Shown: positions 36,170 to 47,640 of the stretch, in pieces
Layout: the number at the start of each line of letters is the position of its first letter
Numbering within the stretch: the first letter of the stretch is position 1
From: Adiantum capillus-veneris
Taxonomy: Eukaryota; Streptophyta; Polypodiopsida; Polypodiales; Pteridaceae
Assembly: GCA_014529385.2 (NCBI GenBank)
Contig: CM043953.1
Coordinates: 83,491,838-83,555,837, forward strand
Direction of reading: 5' to 3'
Length of the DNA: 64,000 nt
The notes under the pieces: model-generated
What the model saw: the letters and a program-made list of their open reading frames with translations, nothing else
Databases searched by the model: none
Told to the model about the DNA's origin: nothing
Translations under genes and position numbers: made by a program

Positions 36170-36187
36170 TGGCCCCGTTGTTGGGGA
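36170..36187 (+). other. primer-binding site after third family-B LTR
   Basis: TGGCCCCGTTGTTGGGGA matches the position and form of the site at 9625-9642. The following leader GATCCTTAGATGGTGA also matches before the copia-like insertion. Confidence 0.7.
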
Positions 36188-36204
36188 TAATGATCCTTAG
36201 ATGG

Positions 36205-36436
36205 TGATATGATTGCACATGTACGTGGATGCATGCGTGCGTGATGCACGCGGAGAAGGGAAGAAGCATGAGACAATGTGGGTGGAGCAGCTCTAGGAAG
36301 TATGAGTGAAGATCTCCTTATTCTTTCTATATCTTATTCTTCATATAGAAAGAATAAGGGTATATACACACGTGGGCGAGCAACCAGACATCGAACGTCC
36401 AACCATGAGCAAAGGTGCAACATCTTTACCCCAACA
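36205..36436 (-). repeat. short copia-like LTR, minus strand
   Basis: On the minus strand it starts TGTTGGGGTAAAG just after a TTTAAGTGGGAG purine tract, typical of copia 3' ends, and ends at 36205 (TGATATGATTG on plus). Alignment of family-B leaders breaks at this point. The length would be 232 bp. It contains a perfect 17-bp inverted repeat. A second LTR copy is not in the window, so the call is tentative. Confidence 0.45.
36316..36359. repeat. perfect 17-bp inverted repeat (hairpin)
   Basis: CCTTATTCTTTCTATAT at 36316-36332 is complemented by ATATAGAAAGAATAAGG at 36343-36359, around a 10-base pyrimidine-rich loop. It lies inside the short copia-like LTR and may form an RNA hairpin near the transcript end. 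Confidence 0.9.
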
Positions 36437-36941
36437 AACTCCCACTTAAAGGTGATGTGTCGATAAGCGAGGCCTACTAGCTAAACTACTAGTATGTACA
36501 AGAAACTAGGTGAGAGAATCTCTCAACCTATGGCCCCACTGAGTCACTTTGTTGATCTACACACAGACGTATTGACTCTGGTGGTAGATGAGCATGGATA
36601 CCCACACTAGAGCTTGCATGTAAATCCTACAAACAACTTTGTATGGTCTGCAAAACTCTACTACGCATCATGCTAGTGTCAGCCACCATAGCACGATTGA
36701 CAACCCTTGCTACAAATGATCCCATTCCAGTTGCTAGATTGGAACTTGACACTAAGAAGTTGAACATGAGACGCCCAAACGCTGACAAAATATATACAAA
36801 CGTGGATTTACTAGCCTCCCTTGTTCTATTTGTAATCATCGCATCATTAGAACCACCCATCGCGTATGGATGTGTCAATGCCGACACTCAGATAACTGTT
36901 ACCACCAAGCGACCACCTTTTATGTAGCCATGGACCCGGCT
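36437..36941 (-). other. tail of the minus-strand copia-like element, no recognised coding
   Basis: This stretch lies upstream of the short LTR on the minus strand. A minus frame of 86 residues at 36627-36887 (FVYILSAFGRLMFNFLVSS) has no recognised homologue. It may be a 3' untranslated region or decayed pol end. It is cut on the right by the LTR of element E. Confidence 0.35.
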
Positions 36942-37548
<607 letters not shown>

Positions 37549-37552
37549 TTTT

Positions 37553-37570
37553 TGGCGCCACTGCCGGGGA
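37553..37570 (+). other. primer-binding site of element E
   Basis: TGGCGCCACTGCCGGGGA follows the LTR after a short spacer. It matches the gypsy TGGCGCC-type primer site. Confidence 0.85.
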
Positions 37571-38460
37571 AAGGCCTTGCACGAAGCTCAAGAGGTACTC
37601 TGTGCTCTTCTGTGAATGTTTGTGTTAGGAAGGAAGAGGAAGAGGAAGAAGAAGAAGTTATTTTCTGCAAGTTTTAATTTCCTGCATAATCTTTGTTTTC
37701 TGCCAGTGTCTGCTTTTACACAATTTTCTTTTTTTAATTTGCACAGTTAGTAGTTAGTGTGTTAGTAGTGAATGAGTGTTTTCTGCCAATGTCTGCTTGC
37801 ACACAGTCTTTACATAGTTAGTGAATAGCTTGTTTCCTGTCAATGTCTGCTTTTACACAGTTTTTTATTTTCACAGTTAGTAGTTAGTGTGTTAGGTAGT
37901 GAATGAGTAAGAAAAGTAGGAAGCTGTACTGTGAAGGAACAAAAAATTAAAAAAACCCAAAATTATTAAGCGTGAGGCATGAGTGTGTTCTACAAAAACT
38001 TCCAATCGGGATCGGAATCATTTTTCCAAGCCCAAGTCTAAGTCTAAGCCGAGGCCCAGGCCTCAGTCTTATGATATATACTAGACTCTCTCTTATATAT
38101 ATACCCTACCCCCACATGAGGGAATGAGGGAATGTGGGACAAGTTCCTCAAGTCCTCCACCATCCTCTTCACACACACCCTTTGGACTTACTAGTTCTAG
38201 CCCTCTCCCCACCTAGGAAAATACTAGTTTTAGGATTCTGAGGGCTGTACGTAACCAAATCGGTGGTTGTAAAGCACGGCACATCCCTCTAGCCAAGACG
38301 CTCATTTTGAGATATCGCACGCCATTATATGTGGCTCCGTTAAAAAAAGGGACAAAAATACAAAAAAATTGGGTTATAAACACCTAAAAAACTAGGTGAG
38401 CGGTCTCCACGGTCACTCACCAACACCTCTAGAGTGTTGAGGTCACATTCACCTACGCTC
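37571..38460 (+). other. leader of element E with degenerate repeats
   Basis: The leader is noncoding. TGTCTGCTTTTACACA and CAGTTAGTAGTTAGTGTGTTAG recur between about 37697 and 37910 as degenerate direct repeats. A CCCAAGCCCAAGTCTAAG stretch at about 38030-38050 corresponds to the hexamer array in the F leader (62526-62562). Confidence 0.65.
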
Positions 38461-38467
38461 TGGTTGT

Positions 38468-39304
38468 GTGCTAGAGGACAAGCACATTGAGAGTGTATCC
38501 ATTTATGCGGATACTCATTATTCATCTACCTTAGGCTCTAGGCCCTCAACGAGAACCCTAGGTAGGACCACTCAGGACCTGCATATAGCGTCTAGTGACT
38601 CTTCCTCTGACTACGACGTCATGGAGGGTTACCCAATGCCTAATCCTACTAGCTCAAGCCAAGACATGCATGCCATGGGACCGCGGTATGGGCTGAGCAT
38701 GCTTAGCCGCTAGAAGGAAACCTTTGATAGAGCCACTCGCTCCAAACATGGAGCTAATGATGTAAATGAGGGGGGTGGGGAAGTAAATTTGCCATTCATG
38801 ACCAACTTAGACCCTATGCTCTTAGAGAATGTGCACATGAATACTCCATTCAATGCACCCCTTGACTCTTCAGAATTATTTCCCTCCGCGGTTATATCAC
38901 CTAATGGTAGAAGCCTTGCCGACATGCAAGCGGTTGAGCGATATACCATTGTGGCTAGGGAAAAGGAAATTGAGAGCTTACGCAAGGCAGAGGAACGAAG
39001 AGAGTTAAAAGAAAAAGCACCTATGTCAATATCCTTGCTATGAGAGCAATCGAGTGCTCCTAAATTAGCGACCACTAAGGGTCAACCCATAGAGAGCCAC
39101 ATTACATCTAGTTCAAAGGACACCCCTAGCACCTCAAGCCTAGATGAAGAGTTCCTAAATGAGAAGTGGGAGTACAAACTACAAACAAAAACTCTAACCG
39201 ACCTATACATAGGTCACACCTATCACGTGGGTTGGTTAGATGTCCTATAATCCACAACATGTGCTACTAGTGTGGAGAATCAACAACAAAGAGTTTGTGA
39301 GGTC
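38468..39304 (+). pseudogene. element E gag N-terminal region
   Basis: The frame contains SIYADTHYSSTLGSRPST, SSDSSSDYDVMEGYP and LTDLYIGHTYHVGWLDV, and is in phase throughout with stops near 38711, 39041 and 39248. It matches the F region 61569-62147 plus the start of 61575-58072. In E the two pieces are in one frame, which shows that F has a frameshift there. The frame is interrupted at the codons around GAGGTC by the copia insertion and continues at 44210. Confidence 0.75.
39300..39304. other. left target-site duplication of the copia element (AGGTC)
   Basis: AGGTC at 39300-39304 is repeated at 44205-44209. Removing the copia element and one copy restores continuous gag coding (VCEVIHR), which confirms the boundary. 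Confidence 0.95.
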
Positions 39305-40120
39305 TGTTAAGTATGGAGCCTGATTTACCCTTGTAATTTTCTATGGTAAAAGCGCACATTTGTAAGGCCCCCATTATAAGGAGAAGCCATCGTGCGTGAA
39401 GGAAAATCACTCACCGGAAACCAAAATTTTTCACGGACAAGAATCAGGGGCAACTTTAAAGGCCTCGGGGGCGGAGGCCCCCGAGACTTTTTTTTTTTTG
39501 CGCCGGAATATTCTTTTTTGCCGGAATATTATGGCCGCACGGCGGCCAGAAAGTGGTCGGAAAACAACCGGTCGGTTGGCCGGTGGCCGGTAGTCAATGG
39601 CCGATGGCCGGTGGTCGGAAGTCAATGGCCGGTGGCTGGTGGTCGGAAGTCAATGGCCGGTGGCCGAATTCAAAAGCGGACTTGTCTTCTCAAGGGCGGC
39701 CACACATGGGCGGATTAGAGGGTCCGATTTGGACTTATTCGCACAAGGGCGGCTACACATGGCTGTCTCTCATAAGAGAGGGCAGCCCTTTTGGTCTATA
39801 AAAGGAGGTCATTTCTATACACATTTCATAATATGAAGTTGATGCAACAAGGTGAGTGTGAGGTGGTGAGAGTGAAGCAAGGCGGGAGCTCCATTAAGGG
39901 TATAATCCCTTTGTAAACTACTTCTTGTTTTGAAGTACTAAAGCCATTGAGTGGCTGCTTTCCCATGGACGTAGCCCACATTGGGTGAACCACGTATATC
40001 ATGTGTACTCTCTCTCTCTCTCTCTCTCTCTCTACTCTATAATCTCGTGTATATAAATTTGTCTCTCTCCATTAAGTAATCTACTCAATTATCTATTTAG
40101 CTACATCTTATTTCCTAACA
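39305..40120 (+). repeat. copia 5' LTR
   Basis: The LTR is 816 bp (TGTTAAGTATGG to TTTCCTAACA). It contains a TATA box (CTATAAAAGGAGG, about 39797), a GGCCGGTGGC-rich minisatellite at about 39575-39668 and a (CT)n run at about 40011-40033. It has an extra GC-rich hairpin plus T-run not present in the 3' LTR. Confidence 0.95.
39464..39499 (+). other. GC-rich hairpin followed by T12 in the copia 5' LTR
   Basis: CTCGGGGGC (39464-39472) and GCCCCCGAG (39477-39485) form a 9-bp stem with a 4-base loop, followed by AC and twelve Ts to 39499. The 3' LTR lacks this block: TTAAAGGAATATTC is contiguous at about 43583. The shape is like a transcription terminator, but no such function is known here. Confidence 0.85.
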
Positions 40121-40122
40121 AC

Positions 40123-40134
40123 TGGTATCAGAGC
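40123..40134 (+). other. primer-binding site of the copia element
   Basis: TGGTATCAGAGC begins two bases after the LTR. It is complementary to the initiator-Met tRNA 3' end and typical of plant copia elements. Confidence 0.96.
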
Positions 40135-40193
40135 AAGGTTTGCTCGTAGCTAAATTATCTCAAGGAAAGGATTCCTTGAATTGAGTGGGAGTT

Positions 40194-42923
40194 ATGTCGG
40201 AGGAAGGGAAGCTCAAGATTGAGAAGTTCAACGGCAAAAACTACCAACATTGGAAGATGCAGATTGAAGACTATCTCTACCAGAAGGACCTCTATTTGCC
40301 ACTAGGCGATCTTGCGAAGAAGCCCGCAACAATGGCAGATGAAGCATGGATTGTCCTTGATCGAATGGCACTGGGAACAATCCGGTTAAGCTTGGCGTCA
40401 ACGGTGGCCTTCAATGTTTCGGAGATGAAGACCACGGAGGACTTGATGAAGTCACTTGACGACTTCTACGAGAAACCATCGGCATCCAATAAGGTATTTC
40501 TTATGAAGCGCTTGTTCAATCTAAAGATGGCAGAGAATGGTTCAGTTGCAGAACACCCAAATAACGTTAACACAAACATAAGTCAACTTCGATCAATGAA
40601 AATCAATTTCGATGACGAAGTGCGAGCTCTCCTTATACTATCATCTCTACCGGATAGTTGGGACAGTCTTGTGATGGCTGTAAGTAATTCTATCTCTGGC
40701 ACAAATACTCTTAAGTTTGATGATGTTGTGGGTGTTCTCCTAAGCGAGGAAATGCGAAGCAGAAGCACAAGAGAATCATCAAGTGCTGCACTATCAGTGG
40801 AAACAAGAGGAAGGCTTAAGGAGAGGTTCAAAAACCAAAAGGGTCGTGATCGCTCAAGGCGGAGCAAGTCACACACAAAGTCAGTTCTTGAATGTTGGAA
40901 CTGCGGCAAGAAGGGCCACGTCAAGAAGGATTGCTGGTCCAAGAAGAAGAAGGAGATAGAGTCTCAAGACAACAAGCCAACATCGGAGGCCAATGTGGCA
41001 GGTAAAGTAGAGCAAGATGCTCTAATTCTCTCATTAGACAATGTGTCTAATTCCTGGATAGTAGATTCCGGGGCTTCATTCCATGCGACACCACACAAGC
41101 AACATTTCCAAGACTACACCAAAGGTAATTTTGGGTATGTATACTTGGGAGATGATAAAGCTTGTGAGATTGTTGGCAAAGGTACAGTTTCTGTCAAACC
41201 TGCTAATGGAAATGAATGGAAGCTTAAAGATGTTAGGCATGTTCCTTCTCTTCGCAAAAATTTGATCTCTATAGGACAATTGGACGATGAAGGTCACAAC
41301 ATTGCATTCGGAAACAAACGGTGGAAGATCTCAAAGGGATCTTTGGTGGTTGCCAAGGGTGAAAAAGTCGGTACACTTTACTTGTGTACAGAAGTTGACA
41401 GTGCGGTGTGGCACTACCAACTTGGGCATATGAGTGCCAAAGGAATGCAAATCCTTCAAACAAAGAAGCTTCTACTAGGTTTGAAAGAAGTGGACTTAGA
41501 GTTATGTGAAGATTGTGTTTATGGTAAACAAAAGAGGGTAAAATTTCAAAAATCAGGAAATGAAAGAAAAAATAAAAAACTTGAGTTGGTTCATTCTGAT
41601 GTTTGGGGTCCTGCAAGTACACCATCACTTGGTGGCTCATTGTACTATGTAACATTCATAGACGATGCGACTAGAAAAACATGGGTTTATGTCATGAAGA
41701 ATAAATCCGATGTATTTTCCATATTTCAAAGGTGGAAAGCCTTTGTGGAGAATGAAACAGGTACCAAGGTTAAATGCCTCAGATCCGACAATGGAGGCGA
41801 ATATTGCAGCCAAGATTTTGAAAGCTTTTGTGCTAGCAATGGCATTCGGAGGCAAAGGACAACCCCAAGGACACCTTAACAAAATGGGATTTCGGAAAAG
41901 ATGAACAGGACAATCATGGAACGAGCACAAAGCATGCGGCTACATGCAGGCCTACCGCTTGAGCTTTGGGCGGAAGCTGTAAGTACGTCTGTGTACTTAA
42001 TCAATCGGTCACCCTCAACGGCATTGGATTGGGGAATTCCAGAAGAGGCATGGACAGGTAAACCGGTGAATTATTCATTTCTCAAAGTGTTTGGGTGTAA
42101 GGCTTTCATGCACATAGATAGAAGCCTAAGATCAAAGTTAGATGCAAAGTCCAAAAAGTGTTTCTTCATTGGCTATGGAGAAGGAGACTTTGGGTATCGC
42201 CTATGGAATCCTGAAGATGGTAAAATCTTAAGGAGTAGGGATGTGATTTTTAACGAACAAAATATGTACAAAGATTACTTGGAAAGAAAACAAACCAAAG
42301 AAACAGGTGATGAGTACATGGAGCTTGAGGACGGTGAAGACTCAAGGACTGCAAACGGTGACAATGTGCAACAACGTCAACCAAATGAGGAGCCTCAACC
42401 TATTCCCCGAAGATCTACAAGAGCAAGTAGACCTCCAGAAAGGTTTGTTCCTTCCTTCAACCATCTCTTGATCTCAGATTCTGGAGAGCCGGAATCATAT
42501 GAAGAAGCTATGCAACATGAATCCAAAGAAGAATGGACGAAGAGCATGCAAGTGGAGATGGACTCACTACATCGCAACCAAACATGGGAGTTGGTTGAGT
42601 TGCCTAAAGGTAAGCGGGCACTTCAAAACAAATGGGTGTACAAGCTAAAGGAAGAAGAAGGTGGGAAGAAAAGGTACAAGTCTAGGCTTGTGGTAAAAGG
42701 TTTTTCTCAAAAGAAAGGTATTGACTTCAATGAAATATTTTCTCCTGTTGTAAAAATGAACTCAATTAGGCTTGTCTTAAGCCTTGTGGCTGCTCATGAT
42801 CTAAATCTCGAGCAAATGGATGTAAATACGGCATTCCCTCACGGTGACTTAGAGGAGGAAATCTACATGCTTCCGGCTCTCCAGCATACCCTTTTACTTC
42901 TACAGGAGGGGTTTGCAGATTAA
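40194..42923 (+). pseudogene. copia gag-pol: gag, zinc knuckle, protease, integrase, RT (5' part)
   Basis: The ATG at 40194 starts MSEEGKLKIEKFNGKNY, a typical copia gag start (UBN2-like). The zinc knuckle is CWNCGKKGHVKKDC. Protease is WIVDSGASFHATP (active site DSGA). The pre-integrase zinc-binding region is WHYQLGHMSAKGMQ to CEDCVYGKQ. The integrase core shows SDVWGPA, FIDDATRKTW, SDNGGEY and NGISEKMNRT, with all three acidic residues present. A TAA at 41877-41879 breaks the frame at TP*QNG, where the family has CAA. RT starts NKWVYKLKEEEGGKKRYK and reaches MDVNTAFPHGDLEEEIYM before a frameshift leads to the stop at 42923. Cys/His spacing and length up to here match intact copia elements. 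Confidence 0.93.
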
Positions 42924-43371
42924 AGAAGAGCTTGTATGGTTTCAAGCAAGAATCAAGACAATGGTACTTGAAGTTTGATCGATGGATGTTGGATCATGGA
43001 TTCACAAGATGCAACTCGGATCACTGCGTCTACACGGAGAATTTGGGAGATGGGAAATTCATCATCCTAATGTTGTATGTTGATGACATGTTGATTGCAA
43101 GTGCTAACATGCAGGACATCAAAGACCTAAAAGAGCAGCTGTCTTGTACAGTGATAGCCAAAGCGCTATCCATCTTGCGAAGAACTCAGCCTTTCATTCA
43201 AGGACAAAGCACATTGAGGTGAGATATCACTTCATACGCACTCTTTTGGAAGAGGGACAACTAAAGCTAGGAAAGGTGCATACAAGTGAAAATCTTGCAG
43301 ACATGTTTACAAAGGTGGTCAATAAGGAGAAGTTGAGCTTTTGCTCATCTTCAATCGGCATTCAAGGATAA
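42924..43371 (+). pseudogene. copia RT 3' part and RNase H end, frameshifted and deleted
   Basis: After the frameshift, RT resumes with RLKKSLYGFKQESRQWYLKF and the catalytic box MLYVDDMLIAS. At about 43140 the sequence jumps from DLKEQLS to LYSDSQSAIHLAKNSAFHSR in another frame, so the RT C-terminus and most of RNase H are deleted. The last part, HIEVRYHFIRTLLEEGQLKL and ENLADMFTKVV, is the normal copia RNase H end. It is followed by a short tail and the polypurine tract before the 3' LTR. Confidence 0.92.
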
Positions 43372-43431
43372 GAAGCCAGAATGGAGAGCAGTCACAGGTT
43401 TGGTTTGGAGATCAGTCTCCAAGTGGGAGAT

Positions 43432-44085
43432 TGTTAAGTATGGAGCTTGATTTACCCTTGTAATTTTTTGTGGTAAAAGCGCACATTTGTAAGGCCCCCA
43501 TTATGAGGAGAAGCCATCGTGCGTGAAGGAAAATCACTCACCGAAAACCAAAATTTTCACGGACAAGAATCAGGGGCAACTTTAAAGGAATATTCTTTTT
43601 CCCCGGAATATTATGGCCGGACGGCGGCCACAAAGTGGTCGGAAAACAACCGGTCGGTTGGCCGGTGGCCGGTAGTCAATGGCCGATGGCCGTTGGTCAG
43701 AAGTCAATGGCCGGTGGCCGGTGGTCGGAAGTTAATGGCCGGTGGCCGGTGGCCGGTGGCCGAATTCAAAAGCGGACTTGTCTTCTCAAGGGCGGCCACA
43801 CATGGGCGGATTGGAGGGTCCGATGTGGACTTATTCGCACAAGGGCGGCTACACATGGCTGTCTCTCATAAGAGAGGGCAGCCCTTTCTGCCTATAAAAG
43901 GAGGTCATTTCTATACACATTTCATAGTGTGAAGTTGATGCAACAAGGTGAGTGTGAAGCAAGGCGGGAGCTCCATTAAGGGTATAATCCCTTTGTAAAC
44001 TACTTCTTGTTTTGAAGTACTAAAGCCATCAAGTGGCTGCTTTCCCATGGACGTAGCCCACATTGGGTGAACCACGTATATCGTG

Positions 44086-44120
<35 letters not shown>

Positions 44121-44204
44121 CTATAATCTCGTGTATATAAATCTGTCTCTCTCCATTAAGTAATCTACTCAATTATCTATTTAGCTATGTCTTATTTCCT
44201 AACA
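43432..44204 (+). repeat. copia 3' LTR
   Basis: The 773-bp LTR follows AAGTGGGAGAT. It matches the 5' LTR except that it lacks the GC-hairpin block, has a different minisatellite count (about 43654-43762) and carries small indels. It is followed by the AGGTC duplication. Confidence 0.95.
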
Positions 44205-44209
44205 AGGTC

Positions 44210-47187
44210 ATCCATAGGGTTATTGAGCTAGAGAGACAGAACAAGGGGATCCACATGCCTTCAACGGGTCTCATGAGATTCTTGGATATAGGAAAGCATA
44301 AACAACCAAACTTATCGCAAATGGAGACTCCCTTGGTAAGTCCGATGGATCCTCCATATGTTGTTTCTCTAGGGGTCTCAATGCAATCTGAGCCCACAAG
44401 TGATAGCTTTACCTTGTTAGAGTCTAGATCATCTTTTCCTTGATGATACCATGCCTACCATGCCTACCCCAATGATGGGCATGCGAAGAAACACGCCATG
44501 GACCTCATTTGTTAGTAAAGCACCACTACATGGTAGCTCAATGCCTATAATAGTACCTACAAGTGTGTACCAATCGTATACACCTATGGGTCTTCATACT
44601 CATGTAGTTTTTACCCCTCCCATTGTTTCAACAACCTATGCTCCACAACCACAACACCCAAGCTCTTATTTCCATGGGACCATACCGGCTAGCATTAGCA
44701 GGTCACATCCTAGGGCCACACATATGAACTTTGGGCCGCCACATGGCGCAACACCGTACCAAACATGGAACCCAAGAGCTTCCTATGCGCCAAGCCCAAT
44801 GACAATACCTATTCCACATGTAGTCTCTCGAGCGCCTTCACCCACAGTGCCTGCTCACTTAGGTGACTTGGCAACATTTTCTCAAGCTATCGGTTGATCT
44901 ATTGTTGAGAATATGCATAACACACCTGATAGAGAACCTAGAAGTAAGGCAGTACAAATAGCCAAGCTCACACAAAAATTTAGTGGAGAGGGAGATGTGA
45001 GAAAACATATCGAAGTGTTTGAACAAATATGCAATTCTCTAGGAGAGCACAATGACCTACATAAGAGTAATTCTTTAAGCCTAACCTTAAGTGGGAAGGC
45101 TGGGGATTGGTAAAGAACCCTAAGGGTGGACGAAAAAACAATTTACCCTACTCTTAGGAGACTGTTCTTGAAAGAATACATACGAGAGGGAGTGCTTTGG
45201 CGTGTAGCCTCTCAGCTCCAGAAAGCCCAACGAGAGGAAGGAGAGTCGGCGAGAAACTTTATTAGTCGCTTAAAGCATTTGAATTCTTGTTCTAATCCAA
45301 ATGAGTGCTTCAATAATGATCAATTTCTTGATAGATTCATTAGGGGATTACGACATGAGGATATCTACAATGGCCTAGTCATTAGAGGCATCACCACTTG
45401 GGAAGCGGTCACCACCAATGCGATCCAATTGGAGGATAATTTAATGATTCAAGGAGAAAGAGTGTCTGTTGAGCCTAAATCTATTAGCTCGCAAGCATCG
45501 GGGCATCAACCAATGACCCTAAAGCCTATTGATAAGGAGCCAAAGATATCTGAGATGACTTTAGCAGACCTCACCAAGGCCATTCAAGAGAGTCTTGGAG
45601 ACAATCATGATCTGCAAAAAAATCATATGTATCCAAGAAGGGAGCAACAATGGTGCTTAGTATGCTATGGTCTGCATAGTACTAGTGAATGCTCTACTTT
45701 TAGAGTGAAATTCAATGGTAATTGCAATGCCTGTGGGAGATACGGCATCAAGCTAAGGCTTGCATAGTGTTTAAGCGTACGATGGCCAATATACCAACCT
45801 TAGCATGTACAGACACACCTCGAGTGCCTACATTGATTCCGGCTCCACCTCTTGAACAAAAGTCACAACACATGGTCCCTAGGGCCCAAAATGTTGTTCA
45901 AACAACACCCTTACCACCTCCAGTGCTAGGACCGCAACCACCACATCCGAGAGTCACTTCTATGAATCAAGTGGGTTGTGAGTCATCTATTGCTTGTTTG
46001 GAAGGCTATGAGGAAGATACAGACCCTAAAAGTTACTTTTACACATGTGTAATAGCACGGGTATGCTCATTGCCAATGGTGTATCTTTGTGGAGATTGCC
46101 TATGGTATTGTTGTGCTTGAAGAAAGTCCACAATACTACATGGAGGACTATTGGGGACAAGTCAAACCTATCTATCAAGTAGCTGCTCTTGCTGCAAGAG
46201 GCCAAAATATCAATTACACTTCTAAGAGACCACCTCTTCAATGCTATGAGTGTGGAGGTCCACATCGTGTGGCCGAGTGTCCTATTAGGCTACAAAAGAA
46301 TGCCACACTAATGGAAACCAATCAAGCGAGCACGTCTACAATGCCGATACTCATGTGCAATCAATGTGGCATAGATCATTTGATTGCCCAATGTCCAAAT
46401 AATCCAAATGCACCGAAGATCAGGCCATTAAACTTGATTGAGGTTACCGAGGAGCCATCACAAAGTACGCCTATGGTACCAGTAAACGTACTCACACGAT
46501 CGATGCTCCAAAAACAAAATTATATTCTTGAGGAAAGAGACATGGCATCAGTAACCCAATCTCGGAAGAAGAATAAAACAGGAATAAAGAGATTGCAAAA
46601 AGCAGTGAAGTCAGACCCCAATTCAAAGACCAACATAGCCTGGATTGGTGACGACCTCGTATATATAAATGAAACTGAAGAGGATTTTGATTCAGGTGAA
46701 ACCATGGAGACCAAAAAGATCAGTAGGAAAGAAACCAACAAGGAAGATCGTCAAGAGCCACAATGGCTAGGATCCAAGAAGAAGATAGAAACTTACCCAA
46801 ACCCTACAGAGGATATCGAGCGAGTCAAGCAATTAAGGAGTTTGGTAGAAGATACCCAAAGGGATCTAGAGCCAGCACCTAGGCAAATCCAGATTACAGA
46901 CACATTGTTCCCTACGCAACATTAACCTCACAAAGTCCATAGACCTCTAGCCATACCTAGTGTCATCCAAGAAGAAAGTGACTTAAACTCATGGAAAAGT
47001 GGGCGAACTCACTTCTTGTTGGAAATAATGTTTACAGAGAGACTACCTGACCCTATCGAAGAAATGGAGATCCCATCTTCCCCACGTCAAGGGATTGAAG
47101 CCCAAAATTTGTCGTTAAATATTGCCAAATTGATGGATTTCATGGCTTCAGAAGTTGGAACCACCATCATGTCCAAACTATATGGAG
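44210..47187 (+). pseudogene. element E gag core and zinc-knuckle region
   Basis: The frame resumes after copia with VIELERQNKG and MPSTGLMRFLDIG, then a Pro/Thr-rich stretch. The core at 44913-45767 includes KAVQIAKLTQKFSGEGDVRK, LYHKSN-like decay, EGVLWRVASQLQKAQREEG and DRFIRGLRHEDIYNGLV, matching F 61575-58072. TGA at 44895-44897 is CGA in F, and TAA at 45111-45113 replaces the Tyr codon of F's GDWYRTLR. Zinc knuckles CLVCYGLHSTSEC, CNACGRYGIK (His-Cys half damaged), CYECGGPHRVAEC and CNQCGIDHLIAQC follow, mostly Cys-x2-Cys-x3-His-x4-Cys. Frame changes occur near 44450, 45750 and 46090. The segment 47016-47187 ends MASEVGTTIMSKLYG, where the MITE is inserted. Confidence 0.8.
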
Positions 47188-47640
47188 CATTAGGGAAAAT
47201 TAGGACTCACAAAGGGGCCTTATAAGAAGTTTTATTTCCTCTCTCATGTCCAAAACGGGCGTGCAGTAAATTTTTTGTAAACCAACTCTAAACTTGATGG
47301 AGATTTGACACAGTTAGAATCTACTCTTTAAGCTCTTTCTATTGATATATAGCACACCATGAGATTCCTCATACTTTGAAAGATTTTATTTTTGATTCTC
47401 TTTTGATGTGACAACTCGGTCTAGAATCTAGAGAATAAAAAATAAAATCTTTCAAAATATGAGGAATCTCGTGGCGTGCTATATATCAATAGAAAGAGCT
47501 TGAAGAGTAGATTCTAACTGCCAAATCTCTGCCAAGTTTGTAGTTGATTTGCAAATATTTTACAGCAGACCGCTTTGGACATGAGAGAGGAAGTCAAAAT
47601 CCTTATAAGGCCCCTTTGTGAGTCCAAATTTTCCCTAATG
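47188..47640. mobile_element. foldback MITE (about 215-bp inverted arms) inside element E
   Basis: The element starts CATTAGGGAAAATT and ends AATTTTCCCTAATG. The right half is a near complement of the left (for example CACAAAGGGGCCTTATAAG against CTTATAAGGCCCCTTTGTG, and CTCTTTCTATTGATATATAGCAC against its complement), with a short unpaired centre near 47400-47430. Removing it joins TATGGAG to ACCCTGAG and restores the YGDPELFLAL reading seen in F, so no clear target duplication is left. No transposase is encoded. Superfamily not assigned. Confidence 0.88.

Larger units (their letters stand above)
39305..44204 (+). mobile_element. complete-ended Ty1/copia retrotransposon, internally deleted
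   Basis: The 4900-bp element has LTRs 39305-40120 and 43432-44204, primer-binding site TGGTATCAGAGC, polypurine tract AAGTGGGAGAT and a 5-bp target duplication AGGTC. Domain order is gag, zinc knuckle, protease, integrase, RT, RNase H, as in copia. Stops, a frameshift and a deletion from RT into RNase H make it defective. It lies in gag of element E. Confidence 0.96.

Noticed and set aside
38710-39075. A 121-residue minus-strand frame
   Set aside because: It is antisense to the E gag N-terminal frame, which matches F gag.
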